A DNA stretch of 64,000 bases, taken from QPIN01 sp965224575. GTDB taxonomy: Bacteria; Pseudomonadota; Gammaproteobacteria; Methylococcales; Methylomonadaceae. A program made the position numbers and the translations under genes. The stretch lies in contig CBDCZQ010000006.1 in assembly GCA_965224575.1 (NCBI GenBank), positions 992,001 to 1,056,000 on the forward strand. Direction: 5' to 3'. This document shows, one piece after another, positions 38,542-47,836 of this stretch (position 1 is its first letter; each line of letters begins with the position of its first letter). The notes under the pieces are model-generated. The model worked only from the letters and a program-made list of their open reading frames with translations. It did not search any database and had not been told where the DNA came from.

Positions 38542-38814
38542 ATGAGCATAGACCCAAACTTATTGATTAAATTCTCGCCAATGCATCGATTGCAGTGGGA
38601 AGAAGCACAGCAAAAATACGTTATTCTTTATCCAGAAGGCATGGTAGAACTTAACGAAAGCTCAGCTGAAATATTACAATTATGCGATGGTTCACGCAAT
38701 ATCAATCAGATTGTTGCAGAACTGGAAGAAATGTTTTCAGCTAGTGATTTAAAAGACGATATCAATAGCTTCTTAGAGGTGGCATTAAAAAATGGCTGGA
38801 TCGAACAACTTTAA
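38542..38814 (+). CDS. pqqD: PqqA-binding chaperone PqqD
   Basis: 90 residues. FSPMHRLQWEEAQQKYVILYPEGMV, LNESSAEILQLCDGSR and the winged-helix end FLEVALKNGWI. PqqD is the RiPP recognition element that presents PqqA to PqqE. Its last 23 bp overlap pqqE. Confidence 0.96.
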   Translation: MSIDPNLLIKFSPMHRLQWEEAQQKYVILYPEGMVELNESSAEILQLCDGSRNINQIVAELEEMFSASDLKDDINSFLEVALKNGWIEQL

Positions 38815-39946
38815 CATTACGCCTCCTCGCTGGTTGCTGGCAGAACTAACTTACAAATGCCCCTTACAATGCCCTTATTGTTCTAATCCATTGGATTATA
38901 CTAAACATAGTTCCGAAATTAGTACTGAAGACTGGAAGCGTGTTTTAAGTGAAGCTCGAAAAATGGGTGCTGTACAATTAGGCTTTTCTGGCGGAGAACC
39001 TTTAACACGTCCTGACTTAGTTGAACTTGTCTCACATGCTCATCAATTAGGTTATTATTCTAACCTGATTACATCGGGTTATGGACTCACTGAAGAAAAG
39101 ATAGCCCAGCTAAAACAAGCTGGATTAGACCATATTCAAATTAGTATTCAAGCCAGCACTCAAGAGCTTAATGATCATTTAGCAGGCACTGAATCTTATG
39201 AAACCAAGAAACAAGTTGCCCATTTAGTCAAAAAGCTGGGTTATCCAATGGTGTTATGTGTCGTTATCCACCGTGAAAACATACATCAGATGCCTCAAAT
39301 TCTGGAAATGGCAGAAGAACTAGGCGCGGATTACTTAGAACTTGCAAACACTCAATATTATGGCTGGGCTCATGCAAATAGAGATTTATTACTCCCCACA
39401 AAAGAACAATTTGATAAAGCCGAGGCAATAGCTCAAGCATTTAAAGAAAAAGTCGAGGGTAAGATGAAAATCTATTATGTTATCCCTGATTATTATGAAG
39501 ACCGCCCAAAAGCCTGCATGAATGGCTGGGGCACAACGTTTTTAACTATTGCTCCTGATGGCATTGCTTTACCTTGCCATTCTGCTCGTGATTTACCAGG
39601 TCTGGATTGTCCTAGTGTAAATAAGTACAGTATTGAAGAAATATGGAAAGAATCAAAAGCTTTCAATTTTTTTCGCGGTAATGACTGGATGAAAGAACCT
39701 TGTCGCAGCTGTGACGAAAAAGAAAAAGATTTTGGTGGCTGCCATTGTCAGGCCTATATGTTAACTGGAGATATGTACACTGCCGACCCGGTCTGTAGTA
39801 AATCACCTGAACATCATGTTATTCAAGAAGCTTTAGATTCAGCAAAAGCAAGTGCATTATCTGAAAATGAAAAGCCTCTTATTTTTCGAAATAGTAAAAA
39901 CTCCAAGCTGTACGTTAAGCCTGAAAAAGATAACTTAACCGGGTAA
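38792..39946 (+). CDS. pqqE: Radical SAM enzyme PqqE
   Basis: 384 residues. Radical SAM cluster C23-x3-C27-x2-C30 (CPLQCPYC), GFSGGEPL, and a SPASM domain with CMNGWG, LPCHSA, CRSCDEKEKDFGGCHCQA and CSKSPEHH as auxiliary cluster ligands. It forms the Glu-Tyr carbon bond in PqqA. Its start lies inside pqqD, so the two are translationally coupled. Confidence 0.97.
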   Translation: MAGSNNFNITPPRWLLAELTYKCPLQCPYCSNPLDYTKHSSEISTEDWKRVLSEARKMGAVQLGFSGGEPLTRPDLVELVSHAHQLGYYSNLITSGYGLTEEKIAQLKQAGLDHIQISIQASTQELNDHLAGTESYETKKQVAHLVKKLGYPMVLCVVIHRENIHQMPQILEMAEELGADYLELANTQYYGWAHANRDLLLPTKEQFDKAEAIAQAFKEKVEGKMKIYYVIPDYYEDRPKACMNGWGTTFLTIAPDGIALPCHSARDLPGLDCPSVNKYSIEEIWKESKAFNFFRGNDWMKEPCRSCDEKEKDFGGCHCQAYMLTGDMYTADPVCSKSPEHHVIQEALDSAKASALSENEKPLIFRNSKNSKLYVKPEKDNLTG

Positions 39947-40030
39947 AACTTTATGCTTTTGAACTTACAAAAATAACTGCTGTCCCTATTTAGCACAGGC
40001 TCTCTCAGAATATTTGCATTGGATAGGATT

Positions 40031-42256
40031 ATGCCTTTTATCTACTCACTTTTCCTTAATTTTTTTCTACTTTTCACCCAACAAACTCTAGCTTTAGGTT
40101 TTAGTGATTTATTGCCTGCTGATAAGGCTTTTGCCATTTCTGCAAAAGCTATTTCCGCTGAACAAATTGAAGTTTCATGGGCAATCGCCGATGGATATTA
40201 TTTATACCAAAGTAAAACTGAAATTCTTTCCAAGACCGATAGAATCAAGCTTGGAAAAGTAAAAATGCCAGAAGGAAAACCAAAACATGATGAGTTTTTT
40301 GGTGATATGGTTATTTATACCCAACAACTCAAACTGCCTGTTCCTGTTATCAATGATAATTCTTTACCTTCAGTTAATATCTTGGTGAAATACCAAGGGT
40401 GTTCTGAAAGCGGTGTCTGTTACCCTCCACAGCAGAAAACAATCCCAATTGATTTACCTTTATCTAGCCCTAGTCCCTCCACAAGTTCCAAATCTATTAA
40501 TCAGTTATTTAAAGGTTTTAGTGACTTAAAACTTAATTTATTCCAAGACAAATTACTTCCAGGAGATCAGGCTTTTCAAATTTTTGCCGCGGTTAAAAAT
40601 GCTAACACTCTCCATGTCAATTGGGTGATTGCTGATGGCTATTATCTATATAAAGAAAAAACAAAGCTATCTTTGGTAAACAGCATCTCAACACAACTTG
40701 GATCAATAACACTCCCCAAAGGTAAGCCTTACCATGATGAATCATTTGGTGACGTACAAATATTTCATAATGAACTTAGTTTTGATGTTCCCCTTATTCG
40801 TACTGATAAAAAACCGCATTCGATTACCTTATTAGCAAAATATCAGGGCTGTGCTGATCGTGGTGTTTGCTACCCTCCCATGGAAAGCAGCATTGAATTA
40901 CAACTTCCTGAAGCATTAACATTAACTAAAAGTGCTGTTTCCCCCAAAGAAAAAATATCGGAGCAAGACCAAATATTTCAATCTTTGCAAAACGATTCTC
41001 TTGGATTAACATTACTTAGCTTTTTTGGCTTTGGACTTTTGTTAGCCTTTACCCCTTGTATTTTTCCAATGATTCCTATTTTATCAGGTATTATTGTTGG
41101 GCAAGGGAAGCACGTCTCTACTCGAAAAGCATTCTTACTTTCCCTAAGCTTCGTATTCGCATCAGCATTAACCTACACTTTGTTTGGCATATTAGCGGCT
41201 TTATTTGGCAGCAACTTACAAGTCATCTTTCAAGAACCTTGGGTAATAGCTATTTTTAGTGGGATTTTTATTCTACTTTCTTTATCCATGTTTGGCTTTT
41301 ACAATCTGGAATTACCTAAATCCTTGCAAGCTAAACTTCATAATTCTAGTGATAAGCACCGCGATGGTTCCTATATAGGAGCCGCTATTATGGGCGCACT
41401 CTCATCACTCATCGTTGGCCCTTGTGTCGCGGCACCTTTAGCAGGAGCACTTATTTATATCGGCCAAACGGGTGATGTAGTTCTAGGTGGTTCAGCATTA
41501 TTTGTCATGGGTTTTGCTATGGGCACACCACTTTTGTTATTGGGTGCATCTGCCGGCTCACTACTTCCAAAAGCAGGGCAATGGTTAAATTCAACCAAAG
41601 CCATTTTTGGCGTTATTATGCTAGCAGTCTCTGTCTGGATGCTGGATCGTATTTTACCCGCCTCAATCACCATGTTTCTAACTGCAATATTGCTTATCAT
41701 CCCTGCAATTTACCTTCGGGCGATTGATCCACTTCCAGAAAACATTTCAGGCTGGTTTAAGTTGTGGAAAGGTGTGGGCTTAATGATGCTGATTTATGGT
41801 ATTTTATTGCTCATTGGTTTAAGCATGGGAAATACTAACCCACTACAACCTTTACGTAGAATGGGCAGTATTAATGGCTCATCAAAAACAGAACATGGAC
41901 TTTCCTTTAAAAGAGTCGCTTCCCTCGCGGAATTAAAACAAGTGCTTGAACAGGCCAGAATCAGTAACCAATGGGTTATGCTTGATTTTTATGCTGACTG
42001 GTGTATTTCTTGTAAAGAAATGGAAGCCTATACTTTTACAGATGAAAAAGTTCAGCAAAAATTATCCAACTTCATCTTAATCCAGGCAGATGTCACCAAA
42101 AACTCAGCTGATGATAAAGCTTTATTGCAGCGTTTTGATCTCATAGGGCCACCTGCTATTATCTTTTTTGGTTCGGATAAACTAGAAAGAAAAGCGTCCA
42201 GAGTCATTGGCTATCAAAATAGTGCAGCATTTTTATCAACCCTGAACAGCCTCTAA
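40031..42256 (+). CDS. dsbD: Thiol:disulfide interchange protein DsbD with duplicated N-terminal domain
   Basis: 741 residues from ATG 40031 (TTG 40019 also open); E. coli DsbD is about 565. Signal peptide ends TLA. Two DsbD-alpha domains follow, about 25-150 and 170-300, each with an intact cysteine pair (C124/C130 in GCSESGVCYPP; C274/C280 in GCADRGVCYPP). The eight-helix membrane domain (about 310-595) keeps C343 (FTPCIFP) and C465 (VGPCVAAP). The thioredoxin-like C-terminal domain has C658-IS-C661. It passes electrons from cytosolic thioredoxin to periplasmic thiols. Followed after 4 bp by a TlpA-like gene, which is probably a client. Confidence 0.93.
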   Translation: MPFIYSLFLNFFLLFTQQTLALGFSDLLPADKAFAISAKAISAEQIEVSWAIADGYYLYQSKTEILSKTDRIKLGKVKMPEGKPKHDEFFGDMVIYTQQLKLPVPVINDNSLPSVNILVKYQGCSESGVCYPPQQKTIPIDLPLSSPSPSTSSKSINQLFKGFSDLKLNLFQDKLLPGDQAFQIFAAVKNANTLHVNWVIADGYYLYKEKTKLSLVNSISTQLGSITLPKGKPYHDESFGDVQIFHNELSFDVPLIRTDKKPHSITLLAKYQGCADRGVCYPPMESSIELQLPEALTLTKSAVSPKEKISEQDQIFQSLQNDSLGLTLLSFFGFGLLLAFTPCIFPMIPILSGIIVGQGKHVSTRKAFLLSLSFVFASALTYTLFGILAALFGSNLQVIFQEPWVIAIFSGIFILLSLSMFGFYNLELPKSLQAKLHNSSDKHRDGSYIGAAIMGALSSLIVGPCVAAPLAGALIYIGQTGDVVLGGSALFVMGFAMGTPLLLLGASAGSLLPKAGQWLNSTKAIFGVIMLAVSVWMLDRILPASITMFLTAILLIIPAIYLRAIDPLPENISGWFKLWKGVGLMMLIYGILLLIGLSMGNTNPLQPLRRMGSINGSSKTEHGLSFKRVASLAELKQVLEQARISNQWVMLDFYADWCISCKEMEAYTFTDEKVQQKLSNFILIQADVTKNSADDKALLQRFDLIGPPAIIFFGSDKLERKASRVIGYQNSAAFLSTLNSL

Positions 42257-42260
42257 TATT

Positions 42261-42776
42261 ATGAATAAAAACACACTCATTATTTTTTTTGTGGCCATCT
42301 TTGCTATGGGTGGAGGTTTTTTTGTAAATCGGTTATCTAATGCTGAAAATAAAAAACCCAATACACCAGTGATAGAATTTAGCTTACCAGACATAAAAGC
42401 TCAGCTACGGAATATTAATGAATGGCAAGGTAAAATAATTATTATTAATTTCTGGGCAACTTGGTGCCCACCATGCTTAAAAGAAATACCAGAGTTTATT
42501 AAACTACAAAACGAATTTAAAACTAAAAATGTACAATTTATTGGTATTGCACTAGATGACCAACAAACGGCTAAAGAATATTTAGAGTCAATTAAAATTA
42601 ATTATCCTATTTTAATTGGTGATAATGAAGGTATTGCATTATCACATCAGCTAGGGAATGTTATTGGAGCCGTTCCATTTACAGTTTTTGTTAATCCTCA
42701 GGGACAAATTTTTCACAGACAACCTGGTGAAATTGATAGAGAAAAAGTGATTGAAATAATCACACCGTATTTATAG
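42261..42776 (+). CDS. TlpA/ResA-like periplasmic thioredoxin
   Basis: 171 residues. N-terminal membrane anchor (TLIIFFVAIFAMGGGFFVNRL), thioredoxin fold with WATWCPPCLKEIPEF active site, GVALDD-type strand (FIGIALDDQQ) and cis-Pro loop GAVPFTVFV. Such proteins reduce apocytochrome c or other periplasmic cysteines, using electrons from DsbD, whose gene is 4 bp upstream. Confidence 0.9.
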   Translation: MNKNTLIIFFVAIFAMGGGFFVNRLSNAENKKPNTPVIEFSLPDIKAQLRNINEWQGKIIIINFWATWCPPCLKEIPEFIKLQNEFKTKNVQFIGIALDDQQTAKEYLESIKINYPILIGDNEGIALSHQLGNVIGAVPFTVFVNPQGQIFHRQPGEIDREKVIEIITPYL

Positions 42777-42806
42777 TCAGCTTCTTTTGGGTTTTTATTC
42801 TATTTT

Positions 42807-44081
42807 TCAGTTTATCGCTTTAAACCCTATATCTGTTCTATAAAAAAAGTTATTCCATTTAATTTTCTCCGCCAATTGATAAGCTTTTTTTTGTGCTTCA
42901 ACTATATCCTTCCCTAATGCACAGGCACATAACACACGCCCCCCTGAGGTGACAACATGTCCTTCTTTTTGAATAGTTCCCGCATGAAAAACTTTACTGT
43001 CTATAGAGTTTTCAGTAGGTAAGCCCGAAATAATATCTCCCTTACTATAATCATCAGGATAACCTCCAGCAGCGAGTACAACGCCAAGAGCAGGGCGCTC
43101 ATCCCATTTTGTTTCAATCTCATTAAGTTTTTTATCTAATGCTGCCAAACACAAATCAACTAAATTACTTTTAAGACGCATCATAATAGGCTGGGTCTCA
43201 GGGTCTCCAAACCGGCAATTGAATTCCAATACCTTAATTTCGCCCTCTTTACTAATCATTAATCCTGCATATAGAAAGCCAGTGTATGGAGCACCATCAG
43301 CGTTCATCCCCCTTAAGGTTGGATTAATCACCTCATCCATTACTTTTTTATGGATTTCTGGCGTTACAATAGGTGCTGGGGAATAAGCGCCCATTCCACC
43401 TGTATTAGGGCCTTTATCTCCATTATCTCTTGCTTTATGATCTTGTGAGCTTGCCATAGGTAAAGCATTTTCACCATCTGCAATCACTATGAAGCTTGCT
43501 TCTTCACCTTCTAAAAATTCTTCAATCACAACCCGATGACCAGCATCTCCAAAACTATTACCAGATAACATATCTTCAACTGCATCAATCGCTTGTTGCT
43601 CTGTCAAAGCGACGATCACACCTTTACCTGCGGCTAAACCATCTGCTTTAACCACAATAGGAGCACCTTTTAGCTTAATATAGTCAACGGCTAGCTGTTT
43701 TTCTGTAAAAGTTTGATATTCAGCCGTTGGAATATTATGCCGAGCCATAAAGTCTTTACAATAAGTTTTAGATCCCTCCAGTTGTGCCGCATTGGCTGTA
43801 GGCCCAAAACATTTCAAGCCAGCATTAATAAAGACATCAACAATGCCAGCAACTAAAGGAACTTCTGGGCCAATAATTGTTAAATCAATATGTTCTTGTT
43901 GAGCGAAGGCCAGTAAACCAGCTATATCGTCTACAGCTAAGGAAATATTTTCTATATCATTTTCCAGAGCGGTACCCGCGTTACCAGGAGCAACAAAGAC
44001 TTTTGAAATATTTGTAGATTGTTTAACTTTCCAGGCAAGGGCGTGTTCACGACCTCCACTGCCAACGATGAGGACTTTCAT
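42807..44081 (-). CDS. purD: Phosphoribosylamine-glycine ligase PurD
   Basis: 424 residues, ATP-grasp enzyme. MKVLIVGSGGREHALAWK start, GPEVPLVAGIVD, VVKADGLAAGKGV, and the metal site LEFNCRFGDPETQ. Second step of purine synthesis. Lies 106 bp downstream of purH in the dusB-fis-purH-purD arrangement. Confidence 0.98.
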   Translation of the reverse strand: MKVLIVGSGGREHALAWKVKQSTNISKVFVAPGNAGTALENDIENISLAVDDIAGLLAFAQQEHIDLTIIGPEVPLVAGIVDVFINAGLKCFGPTANAAQLEGSKTYCKDFMARHNIPTAEYQTFTEKQLAVDYIKLKGAPIVVKADGLAAGKGVIVALTEQQAIDAVEDMLSGNSFGDAGHRVVIEEFLEGEEASFIVIADGENALPMASSQDHKARDNGDKGPNTGGMGAYSPAPIVTPEIHKKVMDEVINPTLRGMNADGAPYTGFLYAGLMISKEGEIKVLEFNCRFGDPETQPIMMRLKSNLVDLCLAALDKKLNEIETKWDERPALGVVLAAGGYPDDYSKGDIISGLPTENSIDSKVFHAGTIQKEGHVVTSGGRVLCACALGKDIVEAQKKAYQLAEKIKWNNFFYRTDIGFKAIN

Positions 44082-44187
44082 TTGAAATTATATCTTTAGA
44101 TTAGAGTTATAATTGAGACTAGCGTTTTTTTAGATCTTGAGAAAAATGATAGCGCAATAGGAGATTACAAAATTAGGTAAGATAAAT

Positions 44188-45747
44188 CTAATGCCTAAAA
44201 TGACGCATTCCCGTAAAAACCATGGTTATATCATGTTCATCTGCGGCTTCAATCACTTCATTATCTCGTATCGAACCACCTGGCTGAATAATAGCTGTAA
44301 TACCTGCCTCTGCTGCTGCATCTATACCATCTCTGAAGGGAAAAAATGCATCAGAAGCCATTGCAGAACCCTTAACAATCAAATTCTCATCAGCTGCTTT
44401 TATACCTGCAATTTTAGCTGAATAAACACGACTCATTTGTCCCGCACCCACTCCAATTGTTTGTCCATTTTTACAATAAACAATAGCATTCGATTTAACA
44501 AACTTTGCTACTTTCCAGGCAAAAAGCATATCAGCCATTTGCTGTTCTGTAGGCTGGCGTTTACTAACAATTTTAATATCTTGTTGCTTAATTTCACCTA
44601 AATCTTTCTCTTGAACCAAAACGCCACTTGCTACGCGTTTAAAATCTAACTCTTGTTTGATTTTTTCGACCCATTGTCCACATTCTAAAACTCGGATATT
44701 CTTTTTCTCAGCTAAAACATTTTTTGCTGCATCGCTAATAACTGGAGCAATAATGACCTCAACAAATTGGCGATTAATAATTTCTCTAGCTGTTTTTTCA
44801 TCAAGTTCCAGATTAAAAGCAATAATACCGCCAAAAGAAGATGTGGGGTCAGTTGCATAAGCTAAATTATAAGCTGTCAATATATTTTCAGCTTGCGCAA
44901 CTCCGCATGGGTTCGCATGCTTAACGATGACACAAGTTGCTTGCGTAGAAAAAGACTTAACGCATTCTAATGCTGCATCTGCATCTGCAATATTGTTATA
45001 AGATAAATCCTTGCCTTGTATTTGTTTTGCTGCGGCAATAGTACCTAATGCCGGATTTTTTTCTATATAAAAGGCCGCATTTTGATGGGGGTTTTCACCA
45101 TAACGCATTGCTTGTGTGTGATGAAATTGCAAATTCAGTGTTTCAGGAAATTGAACCTTATTAATTGCACCAAGATAAGTGGAAATAGCAGTATCATAAC
45201 GTGCAGTATGCTCAAAACTTTTTAATGCCAGTTGAAAACGTTTATCTGCGGAGATACATACACTATTATTTTTTAAATCTTCAATAATAAAAGAATAATC
45301 TTCAGGATCAACAACAACCGTTACATCAACATGGTTTTTTGCCGCCGCCCTTATCATTGTTGGACCACCAATATCTATATTTTCTATGGCTGTTGCTAAA
45401 TCGCAATTTGGATCAGCAATTGTCTGCTCAAAAGGATAAAGATTAACAACAACCAAGTCTATTGGGTTTATCCCATTATTTCCCATAACCTCATCATCAA
45501 CCCCTCTTCGAGCTAAAATTCCACCATGTATTTTTGGGTGTAAGGTTTTTACACGACCATCCATCATCTCTGGAAAGCCTGTGTAATCAGAAACTTCTAT
45601 GACAGGTACTTTATTTTCAGCAAGAAATTTTGCAGTACCGCCTGTTGATAAAATTTCTATACCTAGTTTATCTAGTTCTTGACAAAAAGCCAGGATGCCC
45701 GATTTATCAGAAACACTAACCAGTGCCCGGGTAATTTTTTTGTTCAT
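44188..45747 (-). CDS. purH: Bifunctional AICAR transformylase / IMP cyclohydrolase PurH
   Basis: 519 residues. N-terminal cyclohydrolase domain (ALVSVSDKSGILAF, ILSTGGTAKFL, MMDGRVKTLHPKIHGG) and C-terminal transformylase domain (LRYGENPHQ as MRYGENPHQ, VKHANPCGVA, FFPFRDGID, IQPGGSIRD). It performs the last two steps of IMP synthesis. Downstream of fis by 66 bp. Confidence 0.98.
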   Translation of the reverse strand: MNKKITRALVSVSDKSGILAFCQELDKLGIEILSTGGTAKFLAENKVPVIEVSDYTGFPEMMDGRVKTLHPKIHGGILARRGVDDEVMGNNGINPIDLVVVNLYPFEQTIADPNCDLATAIENIDIGGPTMIRAAAKNHVDVTVVVDPEDYSFIIEDLKNNSVCISADKRFQLALKSFEHTARYDTAISTYLGAINKVQFPETLNLQFHHTQAMRYGENPHQNAAFYIEKNPALGTIAAAKQIQGKDLSYNNIADADAALECVKSFSTQATCVIVKHANPCGVAQAENILTAYNLAYATDPTSSFGGIIAFNLELDEKTAREIINRQFVEVIIAPVISDAAKNVLAEKKNIRVLECGQWVEKIKQELDFKRVASGVLVQEKDLGEIKQQDIKIVSKRQPTEQQMADMLFAWKVAKFVKSNAIVYCKNGQTIGVGAGQMSRVYSAKIAGIKAADENLIVKGSAMASDAFFPFRDGIDAAAEAGITAIIQPGGSIRDNEVIEAADEHDITMVFTGMRHFRH

Positions 45748-45813
45748 ATGTTTTTCTAAATATATTTGCGCAAGGAAGTGACAATTTGAAGATTATTCAG
45801 CTCTTACAATAAA

Positions 45814-46098
45814 TTAGCTCAAATCGTATAAGGCAATTTTTTTTCGTAGAGTGCTTCGGCTTAAACCGAGTATTTTAGACGCTTTTGTTTGATTTTGACC
45901 ACAATATGCTAACGTTGATTCTATCAAAGGTTTTTCCACTTCATTGATGACCATAGCATGCAAGCCACATATTTCATCGCCATTCAGTTGAGAAAAATAA
46001 TAATCCACTGCTTCATTAACTTGAGCAGAAAGAGGAATGGGCGTTTTTTTCATACTGTCAAAATCAATAACTTTAGCACTTCTTACCTTTGATTCCAT
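45814..46098 (-). CDS. fis: Nucleoid-associated regulator Fis
   Basis: 94 residues. C-terminal helix-turn-helix with LAYCGQNQTKASKILGLSRS and TLRKKIALY, typical of Fis. N-terminal beta-arm region is less conserved. Located 15 bp after dusB, the universal gammaproteobacterial dusB-fis operon. Confidence 0.96.
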   Translation of the reverse strand: MESKVRSAKVIDFDSMKKTPIPLSAQVNEAVDYYFSQLNGDEICGLHAMVINEVEKPLIESTLAYCGQNQTKASKILGLSRSTLRKKIALYDLS

Positions 46099-46113
46099 AT
46101 TGTCTTTATATCC

Positions 46114-47094
46114 TTAAGTTTGTCCAAACTCAAAATCAGTGAATACTGAATTAACCTTTTCCCTTTGCTCAGACGGATTTTGTATTTGAAAAATTTCTTT
46201 TCTACGGACAGCAGGGATGCATCCTAAATAATCAAAATACCACCCAATATGCTTACGAGCTATTCTAACACCGCTAATATTCCCATAGAAACTATATAAA
46301 GACTCTAAATGATGATCAATAACTGACTGAACCTCATTAAGCGATTGTTTTTCAATTGTTTTTACCCCATTAAATTGATTAATAATTTCTTTAAAAATCC
46401 ACGGATTTCCCTGTGCTGCCCGCCCAATCATAATAGCATCAGCCTTTGTATATCCTAAAACCTGCTTAGCTTTTTCAGCATTAGTGATATCACCGTTTGC
46501 AATCACTGGAATATTAATACTTTGCTTAACCTGTTTTATAGTTTTATATTCTGCCTCGCCAGTAAATTTACATGCTCTGGTACGACCATGAATAGTTAAT
46601 GCAGCAATTCCAGCTTGTTCTGCAAGTTTAGCAATACTCACTGCATTTTTGCTTTCCTTATCCCATCCTGTTCTGATTTTAAGAGTAACCGGAATATCAA
46701 CAGCCTTAACTACTGCATCTAAAATCTTGTTAACTAAAGACTCATCCTTGAGTAAAGCAGAACCAGCGGCAACAGAACAAACTTTTTTTGCTGGACAGCC
46801 CATATTTATATCAATTATTTGTGCTCCACGTTGTTGATTTAACAAAGCAGCACTTGCCATTTCCTGTGGATTAGTGCCTAAAATTTGCACTGAACGCAGC
46901 CCAGTTTCACCGGTATAGTCTGTTTTTAACAGAGTCCGTCTATGCTTTTGCAATGCTGGATTCGAAGCAACCATTTCTGATACCGCAAGCCCTGCACCAA
47001 ATTGCCTACATAGTTCTCGAAAAGGACGGTCAGTAACCCCTGCCATGGGAGCAAGAATCAAATTATTTTCAAGCTTATAAGAGCCTATTTGCAT
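46114..47094 (-). CDS. dusB: tRNA-dihydrouridine synthase DusB
   Basis: 326 residues, FMN TIM barrel. LAPMAGVTDRPFRELCRQFG start, DINMGCPAKKV with the catalytic Cys (CPAKKVC), LKIRTGWD, HGRTRACKF, IANGDI and MIGRAAQGNPWIF. Reduces uridines in the tRNA D-loop. Heads the dusB-fis operon. Confidence 0.97.
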   Translation of the reverse strand: MQIGSYKLENNLILAPMAGVTDRPFRELCRQFGAGLAVSEMVASNPALQKHRRTLLKTDYTGETGLRSVQILGTNPQEMASAALLNQQRGAQIIDINMGCPAKKVCSVAAGSALLKDESLVNKILDAVVKAVDIPVTLKIRTGWDKESKNAVSIAKLAEQAGIAALTIHGRTRACKFTGEAEYKTIKQVKQSINIPVIANGDITNAEKAKQVLGYTKADAIMIGRAAQGNPWIFKEIINQFNGVKTIEKQSLNEVQSVIDHHLESLYSFYGNISGVRIARKHIGWYFDYLGCIPAVRRKEIFQIQNPSEQREKVNSVFTDFEFGQT

Positions 47095-47116
47095 AATTAA
47101 AGAAAAGAGAAAGACT

Positions 47117-47662
47117 TTAGTCTTTTTTCAAATCCTTATCATGTTCATCTGTGAAAATTGGGTTGACCTTATCATCCTTATGTAATTTAGTAGAATCATC
47201 AGGATATATATGCCAGAAAGACTGATCAATTGATCCATTTTTGTAGGTTTCTTTTGTTCCATGAGTGAACGGACACCACCAGTTTTCAACAACTTTAACC
47301 AAGTAAGAGTGCCACTCAAAAAGTGCAACACTGGATGGGCAGTACCAAGTACAATTTAAAATCCAATAAAGTTTTGATTGAGCCAGACTTAATTTAAATG
47401 ATCCATCCATAACAACTTGATTTTTCATTGTATAACGATGACTTGCTCTATCGGGAAGATAGTCTCCCCATTTTTTAACATTCTTAGCTCCACATAAAAT
47501 TAGACTGTAATAAGTCCAATAAGCACTCAGCACGATAAAAGGAAAAGTGATGATAGGTAAATATATTAATATCAAACCTATTGCCCTAGATAAAACTGAT
47601 ACATTTTTATAATTTCTACCAATAATTACTCTATCGGCAGCACATTGTTCACAAGCTTTCAT
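47117..47662 (-). CDS. Membrane protein of unknown function
   Basis: 181 residues. CEQCAAD at the start (C3-x2-C6), membrane segments at about 27-45 and 47-60 or one long hairpin, then a region rich in W, Y and C (YWILNCTWYCPSSVALFEWHSYLVKVVENWWCPFTHG) and a charged tail. The many Cys, His and Trp residues suggest metal or cofactor contact, but no family is recognised. Its ATG overlaps the stop of the small upstream gene (TAATG), so the two are translationally coupled. The next gene downstream is dusB, 22 bp away. Confidence 0.7.
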   Translation of the reverse strand: MKACEQCAADRVIIGRNYKNVSVLSRAIGLILIYLPIITFPFIVLSAYWTYYSLILCGAKNVKKWGDYLPDRASHRYTMKNQVVMDGSFKLSLAQSKLYWILNCTWYCPSSVALFEWHSYLVKVVENWWCPFTHGTKETYKNGSIDQSFWHIYPDDSTKLHKDDKVNPIFTDEHDKDLKKD

Positions 47663-47829
47663 TAATTATTCTCATTAGTTGTAGGTAATAAAATATTTTC
47701 ATTAAATAACTGAAAAACACTCAAACAGCCTTGACAGCAAAACCTCTTTGTTTCTTCCGTAGTTTTTAGTCTGAACCCATCTATTTCCACAGGTAGACTA
47801 CATAAAGAGCATTTTATCTCGGTTATCAT
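47662..47829 (-). CDS. Small cysteine-rich protein like the metal-binding domain of CcoI/FixI-type ATPases
   Basis: 55 residues from ATG 47829 (MITEIKCSLCSLPVEIDG, ...KRFCCQGCLSVFQLFNENI). The paired motifs CxxC-x-LPV and FCCxGCxxVFxLF are those of the N-terminal 'ATPase cation-binding' domain found on heavy-metal P-type ATPases such as CcoI, but no ATPase follows: the frame ends at 47662. Overlaps the start of the next gene by one base (TAATG). Probably a cytosolic metal carrier or partner of the 181-residue membrane protein. Lies 7 bp after rlmI. Confidence 0.75.
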   Translation of the reverse strand: MITEIKCSLCSLPVEIDGFRLKTTEETKRFCCQGCLSVFQLFNENILLPTTNENN

Positions 47830-47836
47830 ATGTTAA

